Shown in pieces: positions 16,819 through 26,924 of a DNA stretch of 64,000 nt. Each line of letters begins with the position of its first letter. Position 1 is the stretch's first letter. The notes under the pieces were generated by a model. That model saw nothing but the letters and a program-made list of their open reading frames with translations, was not told the DNA's origin and did no database searches. Origin of the DNA: Flavobacterium sp. UMI-01 (GTDB taxonomy: Bacteria > Bacteroidota > Bacteroidia > Flavobacteriales > Flavobacteriaceae); assembly GCF_019656315.1 (NCBI RefSeq), contig NZ_BPLU01000038.1, positions 434,001-498,000 on the forward strand, in the 5' to 3' direction. A program made the position numbers and the translations under genes.

Positions 16819-18999
16819 TTATTTTGTTTCTGTTAATTGAAAAACGGCACTTTGGAGTGGTTTTCTTAAATCAACCCATATCCCTCGATTCATCAATATT
16901 TCACCTGAAAGCAATTGCTTGTCAAAACTAATCACCGATTTATTTCCTTCTTTATTGATTTCTTTAATTTCATAAACCGCATCAGGATTCAATCCCGCCA
17001 TTTTCACAAAACAACGTTCGTAACGGCGATGGTGATTCAAACTGTAAGTCATCAAAATAGCTTCTTTTTTATTTTCTGAAACATAATTCAGCGCTATAAA
17101 ACCATTTTCATCATAAGGCGATAACAAACGGTACAAATCTCCAAACTGAATAATCGGACGAATGTTTTTGTAGGTCGCAATGGCTTCTTTGGCAAATTTC
17201 TGCTCTTTTTCGTCCAAATCATCAGGGCGCAATTCCATTCCCAAACGACCACCTATAGCCACATCAAAACGGAATTTCAACGAGGTTTGTCTTCCTGTTT
17301 GGTGATTGGGTGATTTGGTTACATGTGCCGCTGTTGCTATGGGTGGGTAAAAATGATTGGTTCCCCATTGCGTAAACAAACGCTCATACGGGTCGGTGTT
17401 GTCGCTGGCCCAAAACTCGTGTGTATAGCGCATCGAAGCCAAATCAACACGGCCTCCCCCCGAAGCACAGGCTTGGAAAATAGTTGAAGGGTATTTTTTA
17501 ACCAATCGTTCCAGCACTTTTTCGAGTCCTTTATTATAATCCACAAAAAGATGGGATTGCTTATCTTGTTCCAAATACGTAGAACCAAAATTCTGCAAAT
17601 GACGGTTAGCATCCCATTTGACATAGGCTATTCGAGGATGCGCCGTTAACAGCTCATCGACTACAGTAAACACAAATTCCTGTACCTTAGGATTGGATAA
17701 ATCCAATAACAACTGATTGCGTTCTAACAATGCGGTTCTGTCATTTTTGCGTTGGATAATCCATTCGGGATGTTTTTCGGCCAATTCACTCTTAGGGTTT
17801 ACCATTTCGGGTTCTACCCAAATACCAAAACGCATCCCCTTCGACTCCGCATATTGAATCAAATCTTCAATTCCTGCGGGTAATTTTTTCTGATTCACCT
17901 GCCAGTCACCCAAACCTGCTTGGGCATTATTGCGAGGGTATTTATTCCCAAACCAGCCGTCATCCAACACAAAAGTCTCCACGCCCATCTCGGCAGCACC
18001 ATCCATCATCGCCTTTAATCGGGTTGCATCAAAAGAAAAATAAGCACCTTCCCAACTATTCAGCACAATCGAACGCTCTTGGTCACCCGCTCTCAAATTG
18101 TATTTTTTAATCCATCGGTGTAAATTGATCGATGCCTTGTTTTTCCCTTCGCTGCTATATGTCAAAACCATTCTTGGGGTTTCTAATTTTTCTTTGGCTT
18201 TCAAGTGATAAGCTGAAGCAAATGGGTTAATTCCTGAAATCAACTGGCAACGGTTTTTGTCATCTAATTGGAAGGCAAATTTGAAATTGCCCGTCCAAGC
18301 CAAGGCTCCTGCTATCACTTCTCCATCATTTTCCTGAGCTTTACTGTTGAGCGAAAGCATAAACGAAGGATTCTCGTATTCCGTAGTTCGCACGCCACGC
18401 TTGGTTTCGATGGTTTTAACACCATTGGTTAAGCGCTCTTCGGCAAACATCATTTCTTTCGAATGACTTCCGTAAAAATGGGACAAATAATAGTTGGTAG
18501 CCAAAAATCCAATGGCTGAAGAAGCATACTGCGACAAAACGACCTCTTTGCTTTCTCGGTGCGAAATCGTGGTCCATTGCTCTATGACATCTTCTTCTGT
18601 ATAGGCATTAAAATGCAAATCCACATAAAAATCTTTTTTCTCGTCTTTCAAATGAATGACGGTCGATTGTAAGTTTCCTTGGTTATTTTGCTCGTGCGAA
18701 ACATAGAATAAATCCGTTGCCATAGTGCCATCAGCATGGGTTGCCAGCAAAGCCACCTCATCAGATGCTCCGTTACCAAAACTAGGGTAAGCTTCGTTAA
18801 ACACCACAGTCATTTTTTCAAGACCTTGGGTTTGTTTTAAATACTTCCCATAGTGTGTTTGGTAGAGTTTTTTATTCGAATCCACCTGAAAAATCAAGGA
18901 ATTGTGGTGCGTTTTTATATGAATGAGTTGTGCCAATAGCTTGTTATTTGCAAAAAAGCAGGCCATCAGAAATATAAAAACAGCTTTGGATTGAATCAT
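16819..18999 (-). CDS. GH36 alpha-galactosidase
   Basis: 726 residues with a signal peptide (MACFFANNKLLAQ). Classic GH36 architecture: N-terminal beta-supersandwich, a TIM barrel starting near LNSWEGAYFSFD, and a C-terminal sheet. The catalytic pair is visible: nucleophile in VKWDANR (D463) and acid/base in WASDNTDPYER (D533), 70 residues apart as in bacterial AgaA/AgaB-type enzymes. CASGGGRVD, part of the sugar-binding site, is intact. It removes terminal alpha-galactose. Being exported, it probably works in the periplasm on oligosaccharides. It lies between the lipoprotein gene (52 bp) and sulfatase b (15 bp). Family call is very firm. Confidence 0.95.
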   Translation of the reverse strand: MIQSKAVFIFLMACFFANNKLLAQLIHIKTHHNSLIFQVDSNKKLYQTHYGKYLKQTQGLEKMTVVFNEAYPSFGNGASDEVALLATHADGTMATDLFYVSHEQNNQGNLQSTVIHLKDEKKDFYVDLHFNAYTEEDVIEQWTTISHRESKEVVLSQYASSAIGFLATNYYLSHFYGSHSKEMMFAEERLTNGVKTIETKRGVRTTEYENPSFMLSLNSKAQENDGEVIAGALAWTGNFKFAFQLDDKNRCQLISGINPFASAYHLKAKEKLETPRMVLTYSSEGKNKASINLHRWIKKYNLRAGDQERSIVLNSWEGAYFSFDATRLKAMMDGAAEMGVETFVLDDGWFGNKYPRNNAQAGLGDWQVNQKKLPAGIEDLIQYAESKGMRFGIWVEPEMVNPKSELAEKHPEWIIQRKNDRTALLERNQLLLDLSNPKVQEFVFTVVDELLTAHPRIAYVKWDANRHLQNFGSTYLEQDKQSHLFVDYNKGLEKVLERLVKKYPSTIFQACASGGGRVDLASMRYTHEFWASDNTDPYERLFTQWGTNHFYPPIATAAHVTKSPNHQTGRQTSLKFRFDVAIGGRLGMELRPDDLDEKEQKFAKEAIATYKNIRPIIQFGDLYRLLSPYDENGFIALNYVSENKKEAILMTYSLNHHRRYERCFVKMAGLNPDAVYEIKEINKEGNKSVISFDKQLLSGEILMNRGIWVDLRKPLQSAVFQLTETK

Positions 19000-19051
19000 T
19001 TTTTCTGGTTTAGTCTATCAACTAAGATTATTTGAGGATTTTTTTATGACT

Positions 19052-20341
19052 TTAATTAAAAGCCTTTTTGATTTCATCAATACTCACTCCAAATAATTTT
19101 TGAACAATCGGATTTAAACTCGCTTCGTTGCCTTCGATATGGCAGGTTAATTGAACGTGAGTGCCGCTTTGACCTGGTTTTAAAGCCAAGGCAGGTGATG
19201 ACGATTCCAATTCGTAAAAAGGTCCTAATGGTTTTTCTCCTTCTTTAGGCGCGCCATCGTTGTAGGCATTGACCACATCGCCACCAAAAGGATTTTTCTG
19301 AATTTCCCACATCGAGTTTACATAATCGGTAACGTTAGCTGGTTTTTTGTATTTAATTAGCGTTAAAATTCCTTTTTTAGAATCATAAGAACCCACGAGA
19401 TTTTTTGCTCTTGCTGGTGACAATCCTATTTTACTGCGGTATTCGCCATCTCCTTTGAAATAAACTACTTTATCCGCTACTTTCAAACGGTCAGCTGGTA
19501 CTTTTCCAAAATAAGCGTCATTGACAACCGCTCCTAATTCTGCTTCACTACCTTGAACATATGGAAGTACAATGGTTGTAGTAGGAGAATGATTGAACAT
19601 ACCCAACAACCAAATAGACAATAAGCCTGTTTCTTTTTCCCAATTGGTTTTTCCAACATTGGTAATCGTATTGGTCGTTTGGTAAGCCACCGTTTTAATT
19701 TCGTCCGCAATTGTACCTAAGCCTAATTCTTTTTGGATTTCTTGTTTCGAAAGTACCGCTACTTCACGCTCAATACCCATGTCAAATTGAAAACCAGAAT
19801 AATTAACCAAAGAGGCTTTTTTGGTAAAAACCGCTTTATTTTTTGAAACTGATTTTACATCAAAAGGCTCTAAATCAATCAATTTTGGGGTGTACCAATC
19901 TTCCAAAATAAAGCGTGACCCTTTTTTAAAGAAAATAGAAAATTGACCACCTTCTGGTCCTAACCAAAAACGCTCTTCTCCACCGTAAACATTAATGTGT
20001 TCTTGGGTTTCTTTGGATTCAAATAATTCTTTGTTAATCCAACCATAGCTTCTTCCTTGGTCACCATGGGCGCTACTGGTCATTACCCTAGCTTGCAAGC
20101 TAGCTGCAACAGCTACTTTAGATTGATTGGAATCATCGGTAAGTTCGATTAATTCGATGTGTTTTTTCATGAAATTCACATCATCACCGTAAGTGCCTGC
20201 GGTATTTTCCGTTTGATGTTGCTCTGTGTCGGAAACAGTATTCTCTTGTTCCGATTTCTTTTTATCATTACAGGAAATCATCAATCCTAAGGATAGCATT
20301 AGAATTCCTAGTTTTGGGGTGGTAAATGTTTGTTTTGGCAT
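19052..20341 (-). CDS. Lipoprotein of unknown function (DUF6786-like)
   Basis: 429 residues. The N-terminus is a lipoprotein signal with Cys24 (LMISCN) followed by a polar Lys/Glu/Thr-rich linker, so it is anchored in the envelope. The rest looks all-beta, with GRSYGWINKELF, WLGPEGGQFSIFF, TTNTITNVG and LGPFYELESSSPA as notable stretches; this pattern recalls DUF6786 and galactose-mutarotase-like sandwiches (assignment from memory, unverified). No catalytic signature is recognised. It sits between a GH117-like gene (51 bp upstream) and the GH36 gene (52 bp downstream), so a role as a glycan-binding or mutarotase/hydrolase accessory is plausible but unproven. Confidence 0.6.
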   Translation of the reverse strand: MPKQTFTTPKLGILMLSLGLMISCNDKKKSEQENTVSDTEQHQTENTAGTYGDDVNFMKKHIELIELTDDSNQSKVAVAASLQARVMTSSAHGDQGRSYGWINKELFESKETQEHINVYGGEERFWLGPEGGQFSIFFKKGSRFILEDWYTPKLIDLEPFDVKSVSKNKAVFTKKASLVNYSGFQFDMGIEREVAVLSKQEIQKELGLGTIADEIKTVAYQTTNTITNVGKTNWEKETGLLSIWLLGMFNHSPTTTIVLPYVQGSEAELGAVVNDAYFGKVPADRLKVADKVVYFKGDGEYRSKIGLSPARAKNLVGSYDSKKGILTLIKYKKPANVTDYVNSMWEIQKNPFGGDVVNAYNDGAPKEGEKPLGPFYELESSSPALALKPGQSGTHVQLTCHIEGNEASLNPIVQKLFGVSIDEIKKAFN

Positions 20342-20392
20342 TTTTAATAGTGTTAATAGTTGTTTTTTTTCTTGTTATTTTACTTTTATAAT

Positions 20393-21382
20393 TTATTCCT
20401 TTTTTGGCCAATTTACATCGTAACGATGTAAAAACGGCAAAGAAGTTTTTGTACTTTCTATTTCAAGTCCCCATTTAATTCGTTCAGCTTTTCCATCATC
20501 TAAAAAATTATTTGCTCTGTAAGCACCCCCTGCATCTGGGCCATTTTCAACATCATGGGTCTTTTTAAAATGGTATCCATCTTCTGAATACAAAACCGAA
20601 CGTACTAATTCTGGTGGCCCGGTAACTCCAATCATCGCAGCTACGCCTTTAGCTTGTGGCCAAGCCAATACAGCATGATTTCCTTGAATAACCGGATTTC
20701 CTTTGTATTTTACATAAGGGCCTTCTGGTTTTTCAGCAATGGCTACCCCCATTTTGGTTTGATGCGGACTTTCCCCTACTTTTCTTCCTTTATAATACAA
20801 CCAATATTGATTGTTTCTCGCAATAAGACAGGCATCATCAATCAGATGACTATCAAAATCCTCTGGATTAGTACTATTCGTAAGTATAGGATTTGTTGGA
20901 AGGCGCTCCCAAGGTCCATTAGGGGAATCAGAAACCGCTAATCCAATTTTTGAATCTCCATAAAATCCTTTTCCATGATTTTTAGAAGTTCCCGTATAAA
21001 AAAGCCAATATTTTCCTTCTGCCAACATGATGTTGGGTGTAAAAACACTTCCTGCTTCCCAAGAGCCTTGTTTGCCTTTAGCCAATGCCATCCCTCGCTC
21101 CGTCCATTCGTGTCCATCAGGAGAGGTGGCATACCAAACCGTGGCATCATAACCCGTTTTTAAAGGTCCTTTGGAATACCACACATAATACAAATCGTTT
21201 ACTTTAATAACATCACTAGGGTCTCTGCGCATTACCCCTTTTTCTTCTCCAATGCCTGTAACTGCTGAATAGGTAATTGTAACTTTTTCATTTTTTTGAG
21301 CCTCAGTTTTAAAAACTACAAGAAGGAAAATTAAAAATACTATTCTTAAACTGTAATTTGATGTTTTTCTCTTTTTAAGCAT
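20393..21382 (-). CDS. GH117-like five-bladed propeller glycosidase (copy 1)
   Basis: 329 residues with a signal peptide ending near KTEAQ. The propeller begins with MRRDPSDVIKV (D54), the first-blade signature of GH117 and related GH43-type enzymes. YYVWYS, TVWYATSPDG, GSVFTPNIML, YWLFYTG and LIDDACLIARNNQYWLYY follow, each fitting a blade. Known GH117 enzymes release 3,6-anhydro-L-galactose from neoagarobiose. No agarase is present here, so this one may act on another alpha-1,3-linked L-sugar end. It is paralogous to the gene at 34067-35104. It starts 7 bp after the GH141 stop, so the two are tightly coupled. Family assignment is by motif only. Confidence 0.68.
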   Translation of the reverse strand: MLKKRKTSNYSLRIVFLIFLLVVFKTEAQKNEKVTITYSAVTGIGEEKGVMRRDPSDVIKVNDLYYVWYSKGPLKTGYDATVWYATSPDGHEWTERGMALAKGKQGSWEAGSVFTPNIMLAEGKYWLFYTGTSKNHGKGFYGDSKIGLAVSDSPNGPWERLPTNPILTNSTNPEDFDSHLIDDACLIARNNQYWLYYKGRKVGESPHQTKMGVAIAEKPEGPYVKYKGNPVIQGNHAVLAWPQAKGVAAMIGVTGPPELVRSVLYSEDGYHFKKTHDVENGPDAGGAYRANNFLDDGKAERIKWGLEIESTKTSLPFLHRYDVNWPKKE

Positions 21383-21389
21383 AGTATGT

Positions 21390-23771
21390 TTATATTTTTA
21401 TATTCATATGGAGTACTTGCTGGTTACGTACTACTTTTAAATTCAGTTTTCCTTTGGCATTTGCCGTAACTTGTGTAAATTGATTAACATCAGCCGTTTG
21501 AATGCCGTTTACAGCCTGAATCAAATCCCCTTCTAAAAGTCCAGCTTTTGCTAAAGGACTCGTATTTAGAAGATCTGAAAGCACAACACCCCCTTCATTT
21601 TTACTCACTCCAAAGGCTGAAAATTCTTCGCCTGATAAATTACTAAAAGTAGCTCCTTGCCATTTAACCTTTGGGCTGGCTTCCGTTTCAGTTTTTGTTC
21701 CAAAAGCTTTTAAAACAGGTATTTCTGGTGTGCGAGCAATCGCTTTTAAAGAAGGCTTTTTTACACCAAATTGATCCATTGGGAAATTTTTGAAGCCTAT
21801 TTTCAAAGCCGGTGAGTTTTCTTTAACCCGAAAATCCCCTTTTTCAGGATTAACAAACATAGGGTCACCAAAGGCAGAATTTTGATCCCAACCTAAGGTA
21901 TTAGAAACTTTCATCACCTGAGCTTTATCGGCTGCAAAAAAATTGCGATCGACACTGGTTTCCGTCGTATAAGGTTCTTTCATACGCGCAGGTTTGTGTG
22001 CAGTCATGAATATGTTACTATAGACTTGGTCTTTGCTTCCATTGTACCAAACATGAGGATGAAAACCATTGTTTACCGTGATGTTATTCCACGCATGACG
22101 ACGGAAACCTTCCCGTAATTTCAAGCCATGATTCAACATCAAATTGTTATAAATATCGTAATTGCTAGAACCATCATCTAAGTCAATATCCCATCCATGG
22201 TCACAACGCCAGCGACTGTTACGGATAATATTCTTTTTTACCACATCTAAGAAAGGTAAATTAGGGTCTTTATCAATAAATTCCTGAGAAATTTGACGGT
22301 CTTTGTGCCAAAAACGATCCCTACCCCAAGAATTAAAAGAACCATGATCGTGGGTTTCTAAAACAGTATCAAAAACATCACATCTTTCAATGATATGTCC
22401 TCCCCAAGTCCCTTCGCTAATATTTATTCCGGCTCGGGCACAATCGTAAATGGAAACATCACGAACGGTTATGGATTGTGACATCGAAATTTGCACCCCT
22501 GCTGGCTGACGCTCTACGCGCCCAATACCATGAATCAAACAATCCTCAACAACAGCATCTGCAGGGTAATTATTTGTTTTAGGGCCTGGCGTACGATCGA
22601 TTTTTGACAAATCATTGGTCTGCTGATATTCAAACAAGGGATTTCGTACCGCATTGGGGTCTCCCACAAAACAGACACCACTGGCTCCTGTATCATGAAT
22701 ATGACATCCTTTGATTAAGGTATTACGGTTATAATTATTTACAAAAATGGCGTTTCCTCCTACTTGATCAAACTCCGTATCTAAAATTTTAATGTTTTCT
22801 GTACCTGTTAAAAAGAAAGCCCCACCTCGATACATAGCCCAATCGGAACGCAAAAGTGGTTCTTTGGTATCCATAAACGTACGAGAGGCATGACGGACTA
22901 CAAAACCTTGCAAACTAATGTTTTTTACAGGATTTTTTTCAGTGCCGTTAAATTCAATCAAATGACGTAAACGCACCACTTCAACTTTGGCTTTATTTAC
23001 ATCCAATCCCGATTTAGGTTTGTAATAAAGTGTATTGGTTTTGGCATTATGATACCATTCTCCTTCGGCATCTAATTCTTCAAAAATATTTTCTACCATT
23101 CGGTATTCCTTATGCATTCCCATTTGGCGATTATTTTGCCAGCCTCCTTCATATTGCAATTCGCCTCCTTCTTTTCCCGTAATACGATAATGATACCCAC
23201 CCCATCTCGAAGGGTGCATCGCATGAATATAGCCTCCTTCTGGGTTTTCCCAATGAGAGACGCGTTCGTTTGAAAAGGCATCTGCTGCATAACCTTGATA
23301 GGGTTCTGCTGTTTTGCTAGCATCATAATTTGGATAGCGCGCCATTCGTTGGTTTTTACCATTGATAAAAACTTGGTCAATCACCAAACCTTTGGGGGTT
23401 TTGGCTTTAAAAATACCATCACGATATAAATCCCATTTCAAATTCAATTCAGTACCTCCACTTAAAACGGCCGCTCCTTCGTTTTGAGCCTTATACACAA
23501 TAGGGTATTTTTCAGAGCCTGAATCATCTGCCGTAAACACAACGGTTTCTGGAAGGTAATAAATACCATCTGCAAAGTAAACGGTAACTGCTTTTTTAGC
23601 CGCATAGGCTCTTGCCTTTGTTTGAGCAGCTTTAAAAGTTGCCAAGGGATGTTCTTTGTCCCCCGTTTGCTTATCAGAACCGTTAGGACTCACAAAAATT
23701 TCCTGTGCCTTAACTTCACTGAGCTGACATACAAACAAATAACAAATAACAAATTTTAAATATTTACTCAT
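21390..23771 (-). CDS. GH141-like right-handed beta-helix glycosidase with C-terminal PDZ domain
   Basis: 793 residues with a signal peptide. EIFVSPNGSD.TGDKEHPLATFKAAQ and PETVVFTADDSGS at the N-terminus, followed by a long parallel beta-helix (about 280-640; NIKILDTEFDQVGGNAIFV, NTLIKGCHIHDTGASGVCF), match GH141, whose known members are alpha-L-fucosidases or xylanases. The last about 90 residues form a PDZ domain (SPLAKAGLLEGDLIQAVNG near 745-765), an unusual partner for a glycosidase. It is flanked by sulfatase c (26 bp upstream) and a GH117-like gene (7 bp downstream). An alpha-L-fucosidase-type role fits the two GH95 enzymes in the operon. Family confident, specificity inferred. Confidence 0.8.
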   Translation of the reverse strand: MSKYLKFVICYLFVCQLSEVKAQEIFVSPNGSDKQTGDKEHPLATFKAAQTKARAYAAKKAVTVYFADGIYYLPETVVFTADDSGSEKYPIVYKAQNEGAAVLSGGTELNLKWDLYRDGIFKAKTPKGLVIDQVFINGKNQRMARYPNYDASKTAEPYQGYAADAFSNERVSHWENPEGGYIHAMHPSRWGGYHYRITGKEGGELQYEGGWQNNRQMGMHKEYRMVENIFEELDAEGEWYHNAKTNTLYYKPKSGLDVNKAKVEVVRLRHLIEFNGTEKNPVKNISLQGFVVRHASRTFMDTKEPLLRSDWAMYRGGAFFLTGTENIKILDTEFDQVGGNAIFVNNYNRNTLIKGCHIHDTGASGVCFVGDPNAVRNPLFEYQQTNDLSKIDRTPGPKTNNYPADAVVEDCLIHGIGRVERQPAGVQISMSQSITVRDVSIYDCARAGINISEGTWGGHIIERCDVFDTVLETHDHGSFNSWGRDRFWHKDRQISQEFIDKDPNLPFLDVVKKNIIRNSRWRCDHGWDIDLDDGSSNYDIYNNLMLNHGLKLREGFRRHAWNNITVNNGFHPHVWYNGSKDQVYSNIFMTAHKPARMKEPYTTETSVDRNFFAADKAQVMKVSNTLGWDQNSAFGDPMFVNPEKGDFRVKENSPALKIGFKNFPMDQFGVKKPSLKAIARTPEIPVLKAFGTKTETEASPKVKWQGATFSNLSGEEFSAFGVSKNEGGVVLSDLLNTSPLAKAGLLEGDLIQAVNGIQTADVNQFTQVTANAKGKLNLKVVRNQQVLHMNIKI

Positions 23772-23797
23772 TCCAATAATTTTCTACAGTTAACTAT

Positions 23798-25402
23798 TTA
23801 TTTTTTAGTTCTATAACTATCTAAAGTGGCTTGCATCTCTTTTACAATTTCAGGATATTTTTTGTAAACATTGATCGTTTGGTATTTATCATCTTCTAAA
23901 TTGTATAACTGTGCTGGTGGCGCATCGGCTTTGATTTTTCCGTTTTCTATGTCACTGTTTACACTTCCTACAAAAGCTGTGGCTGGTGCTCCACCCCAAG
24001 CATGATGATTCGGTTGTGAACCAGTAAAACCTCCACTTCCTTGTGCTGGAATGTACATCCATTTTCCTTTTCGAACTGACAAATGAGAGGATTTATGCGC
24101 TGCCAAAACCAATTCGTTACGAACAGGTGTTTTAGGATCTCCTAACAAAGCGGGCAACACATTCACACTATCCGAATTTTCTAAACTTTTGGTGTTTTGT
24201 CCTGTAAGCGCCATAAAAGTAGCCAACATATCTACATTACAAATCAATTGATTGGATACGGTTCCTGCTTTTATTTTACCCGGCCATTTGGCGATAAACG
24301 GTACACGATGACCGCCCTCCCAAACGCCAAATTTAAATCCTAACAAATCGCCATTGATTTTGTGACCAGCTTTGATGGCATTACGCCCTCCTAAGTTCAG
24401 CATCGCGCCATTATCGCTGGTAAAAATCACTAAGGTATTTTCAGCAACTCCTTGTTTTTCTAAGGTAGTCATAACTTGACCCACCATCCAATCCAACTCC
24501 TGAATAAAATCACCATACAATTCTGCATCACTTTTTCCTTGAAAATTGCTTCCTGGTGTAAAAGGATGGTGAATATGGGTTGTAGCAAAGTATAAAAAGA
24601 AGGGATTCAGTTTGTCATTCTTTGATTTTTTGGTGGTCTTTTCTGTAATCCAATCTACTGCTTTTCCAGCTAATACCGTTCCTACCGTATAATCATTGTA
24701 CAATTTATGCGCAGCCACAGCGCCTTTGAACATATTAGGTGTTCGTTGAGAAGCTTCCTCTGGAATAGGCGTAATGGGAGTCACCTCTTTGTCTTTGCCT
24801 TTTCCTACATACACCAAAGGATCTTTTGGATCACTTCCTACTACACGGTCATTCTCAACATATACATAAGGTGGGGCACTGTTTACCACTGGCACTCCAT
24901 AGTAGTAGTCAAAACCTAAATCATTGGGACCAGGGCGCAACGGTTTGTTAAAAAGATTTTCCCCCACACCAAAACCTAAATGCCATTTTCCTAAAGCAGC
25001 TGTAGCATAACCACTGTTTTTAAACACATCGGCAATGGTTAATTGGTTCGGTTGAATCAACAATTCTGAAGTAGGAGGTGCAGGTCCCCAAATGCCTTTT
25101 CCATTGTCTCCGCGAAAAGGATATTGCCCCGTAATGGTCGCATAACGAGAAGGGGTACAAACCGCCGAAGCCGAATGGGCGTCAGTAAAAATTTTTCCTT
25201 CAGTTGCTAATTTATCGATATTGGGTGTTTTGACTTTGGTCGCACCATAACAACCAATATCGCCATAGCCTAAATCATCTACTAAAATATAAACGACATT
25301 GGGTTTGGTTTGCGCTTGAATGTCTAATGTACCCATAGAGCACAATAACGTTAAAAAGACACTTAGTTTTAGTGTAAAAAAAAGATTGTTTTTCATAGTC
25401 AT
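23798..25402 (-). CDS. S1-type sulfatase (c), CTPSRY
   Basis: 534 residues with a signal peptide ending near DIQAQ. Motifs: YILVDDLGYGD, formylglycine motif CTPSRY (C82), GKWHLGFG, TTHIHHPF, TSDNG and WEGGHRVP. The extended region after the formylglycine helix (GPAPPTSELLIQPNQ) and the VPVVNSAPPYVYVENDRV segment are shared in outline with sulfatase h (44020-45570), so the two are the same general type. It starts 28 bp after sulfatase d. The sulfated target is unknown; its position beside GH141 suggests sulfated fucose (inference). An alternative ATG lies two codons downstream. Confidence 0.93.
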   Translation of the reverse strand: MTMKNNLFFTLKLSVFLTLLCSMGTLDIQAQTKPNVVYILVDDLGYGDIGCYGATKVKTPNIDKLATEGKIFTDAHSASAVCTPSRYATITGQYPFRGDNGKGIWGPAPPTSELLIQPNQLTIADVFKNSGYATAALGKWHLGFGVGENLFNKPLRPGPNDLGFDYYYGVPVVNSAPPYVYVENDRVVGSDPKDPLVYVGKGKDKEVTPITPIPEEASQRTPNMFKGAVAAHKLYNDYTVGTVLAGKAVDWITEKTTKKSKNDKLNPFFLYFATTHIHHPFTPGSNFQGKSDAELYGDFIQELDWMVGQVMTTLEKQGVAENTLVIFTSDNGAMLNLGGRNAIKAGHKINGDLLGFKFGVWEGGHRVPFIAKWPGKIKAGTVSNQLICNVDMLATFMALTGQNTKSLENSDSVNVLPALLGDPKTPVRNELVLAAHKSSHLSVRKGKWMYIPAQGSGGFTGSQPNHHAWGGAPATAFVGSVNSDIENGKIKADAPPAQLYNLEDDKYQTINVYKKYPEIVKEMQATLDSYRTKK

Positions 25403-25430
25403 ATCTTATAATTTAATCTATTTTGAATTT

Positions 25431-26924
25431 CTACTTGACTCTGTAATGTGGGCTTCCCTTCAACCATTCGTAATCTTTGTATTGGTATTCATCTGACAAT
25501 TCCTCTTTATCACTAAGAGGTTGCCATAGGGGTGGTTGACTCGATTGATTCAATGTTTTCCACCTTGTTAGCATTTTTTGAGCTATTGTAGGATGTTTTT
25601 CAGATAAATCTGTAGTTTCAGAAAGATCTTCTTTTAAGTTAAACAACTCTAGTTTATCGTTATTAATAATCAATTTATAATCACCAACACGAAGTACGCC
25701 GCTATTCTCTTTATAATTTCTTCCTATTCGCCAAAACAATTCATCATGAGGCTCTTTATTTGTTTCACCTGTTATATATTGGGTTATATTTTTTCCATCT
25801 AATTCAGATTTTGAAACATCTCCTCCAGCCAATGCTACAGAAGTCGCCCCAATATCCAATGTAGTAATTGGGGCGTTTAAAATACCACCCGGTTTTATTT
25901 TTCCTTTCCAATTTACTACAAAAGGCACGCGTAACCCTCCTTCATAACTATCCCACTTTGCACCTCTTAAAGGTCTGTTATCGCTGGTACGCTTCATACC
26001 ACCATTATCACTTAAAAACCAGATGATGGTGTTTTCTGCAAGATTCAATCGGTCTAAGGTTTCCATCAATTTCCCTACACCTTTATCAAATTCGTAAGTC
26101 ATGGCCGCATAAACAGAACGGTTTTCAGGTTTTACTCCTGGAATTGGCGTCATTTTATTGGCTGGAAATTTAGCTACGGTTTCTTCGGGGGCTTCCAAAT
26201 ACTCATGAGGTGCATTGTACGACATGAATAAGAAAAACGGCTTTTCCTTGTTTTTTTCAATGAATTGGACGCCTTGATCTGTCAATTCATGTGTCAAATA
26301 TTGATCCCATGCTACAGGCTCATTGTTATGGATAATTGGTAATGTATGATGCATTTCCCTCATAATCCATGGCTTTGGTGTGCTAGTATATTTTCCATCA
26401 TAAGAAGGATGATCCATAGGGTAATACAAGTGACCACCACTTAGAAAACCGTACCAATCATCATATCCCATGTTGTTAGGGTGTTGATGAGGAGCGGTTC
26501 CCATGTGCCATTTTCCAACACCACCTGTTACATAACCTTGCTGCTGCATATAGTGTGCAACGGTTTTTACGTTTTCGGGAAGTCCCTGTTTAGTATCTAA
26601 AGGAGTACCCGGATTGCCATACCAACCAAAGGAAGACTGCATTCTACCTGTAATGAATCCAGCACGCGACGGACCGCACATAGGCCCTGAAACATAGCCA
26701 GAAGTAAGTATAGCTCCACTTTTAGCCAACTTATCAATATTTGGGGTTGGAATGTCTTTACAACCGTTGTAACCTACATCAGCATAACCCAAATCGTCTG
26801 CCATAATCACAACAATATTAGGTTGTTTAGTATTTTGAGCATTACTACTAACATGTAGAAGCAAGAAAAACACTAATGCCCATGCAAATTTTATAATATC
26901 GATTTTCTTTAAGATCATAACCAT
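25431..26924 (-). CDS. S1-type sulfatase (d), CGPSR
   Basis: I start at ATG 26924, which shares one base with the stop of sulfatase e (TGATG); an in-frame TTG just upstream is less likely. 497 residues with a signal peptide ending at SSNAQ. Motifs: VIMADDLGYAD, formylglycine motif CGPSR (C83), GKWHMGT, NAPHEYLEAP, LSDNGG and YEGGLRVP. The HxP-type substrate motif reads PHEYLEAP, different from the others in the cluster. The overlap with e implies translational coupling and balanced production. Periplasmic carbohydrate sulfatase; subfamily not assignable by eye. Confidence 0.93.
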   Translation of the reverse strand: MVMILKKIDIIKFAWALVFFLLLHVSSNAQNTKQPNIVVIMADDLGYADVGYNGCKDIPTPNIDKLAKSGAILTSGYVSGPMCGPSRAGFITGRMQSSFGWYGNPGTPLDTKQGLPENVKTVAHYMQQQGYVTGGVGKWHMGTAPHQHPNNMGYDDWYGFLSGGHLYYPMDHPSYDGKYTSTPKPWIMREMHHTLPIIHNNEPVAWDQYLTHELTDQGVQFIEKNKEKPFFLFMSYNAPHEYLEAPEETVAKFPANKMTPIPGVKPENRSVYAAMTYEFDKGVGKLMETLDRLNLAENTIIWFLSDNGGMKRTSDNRPLRGAKWDSYEGGLRVPFVVNWKGKIKPGGILNAPITTLDIGATSVALAGGDVSKSELDGKNITQYITGETNKEPHDELFWRIGRNYKENSGVLRVGDYKLIINNDKLELFNLKEDLSETTDLSEKHPTIAQKMLTRWKTLNQSSQPPLWQPLSDKEELSDEYQYKDYEWLKGSPHYRVK

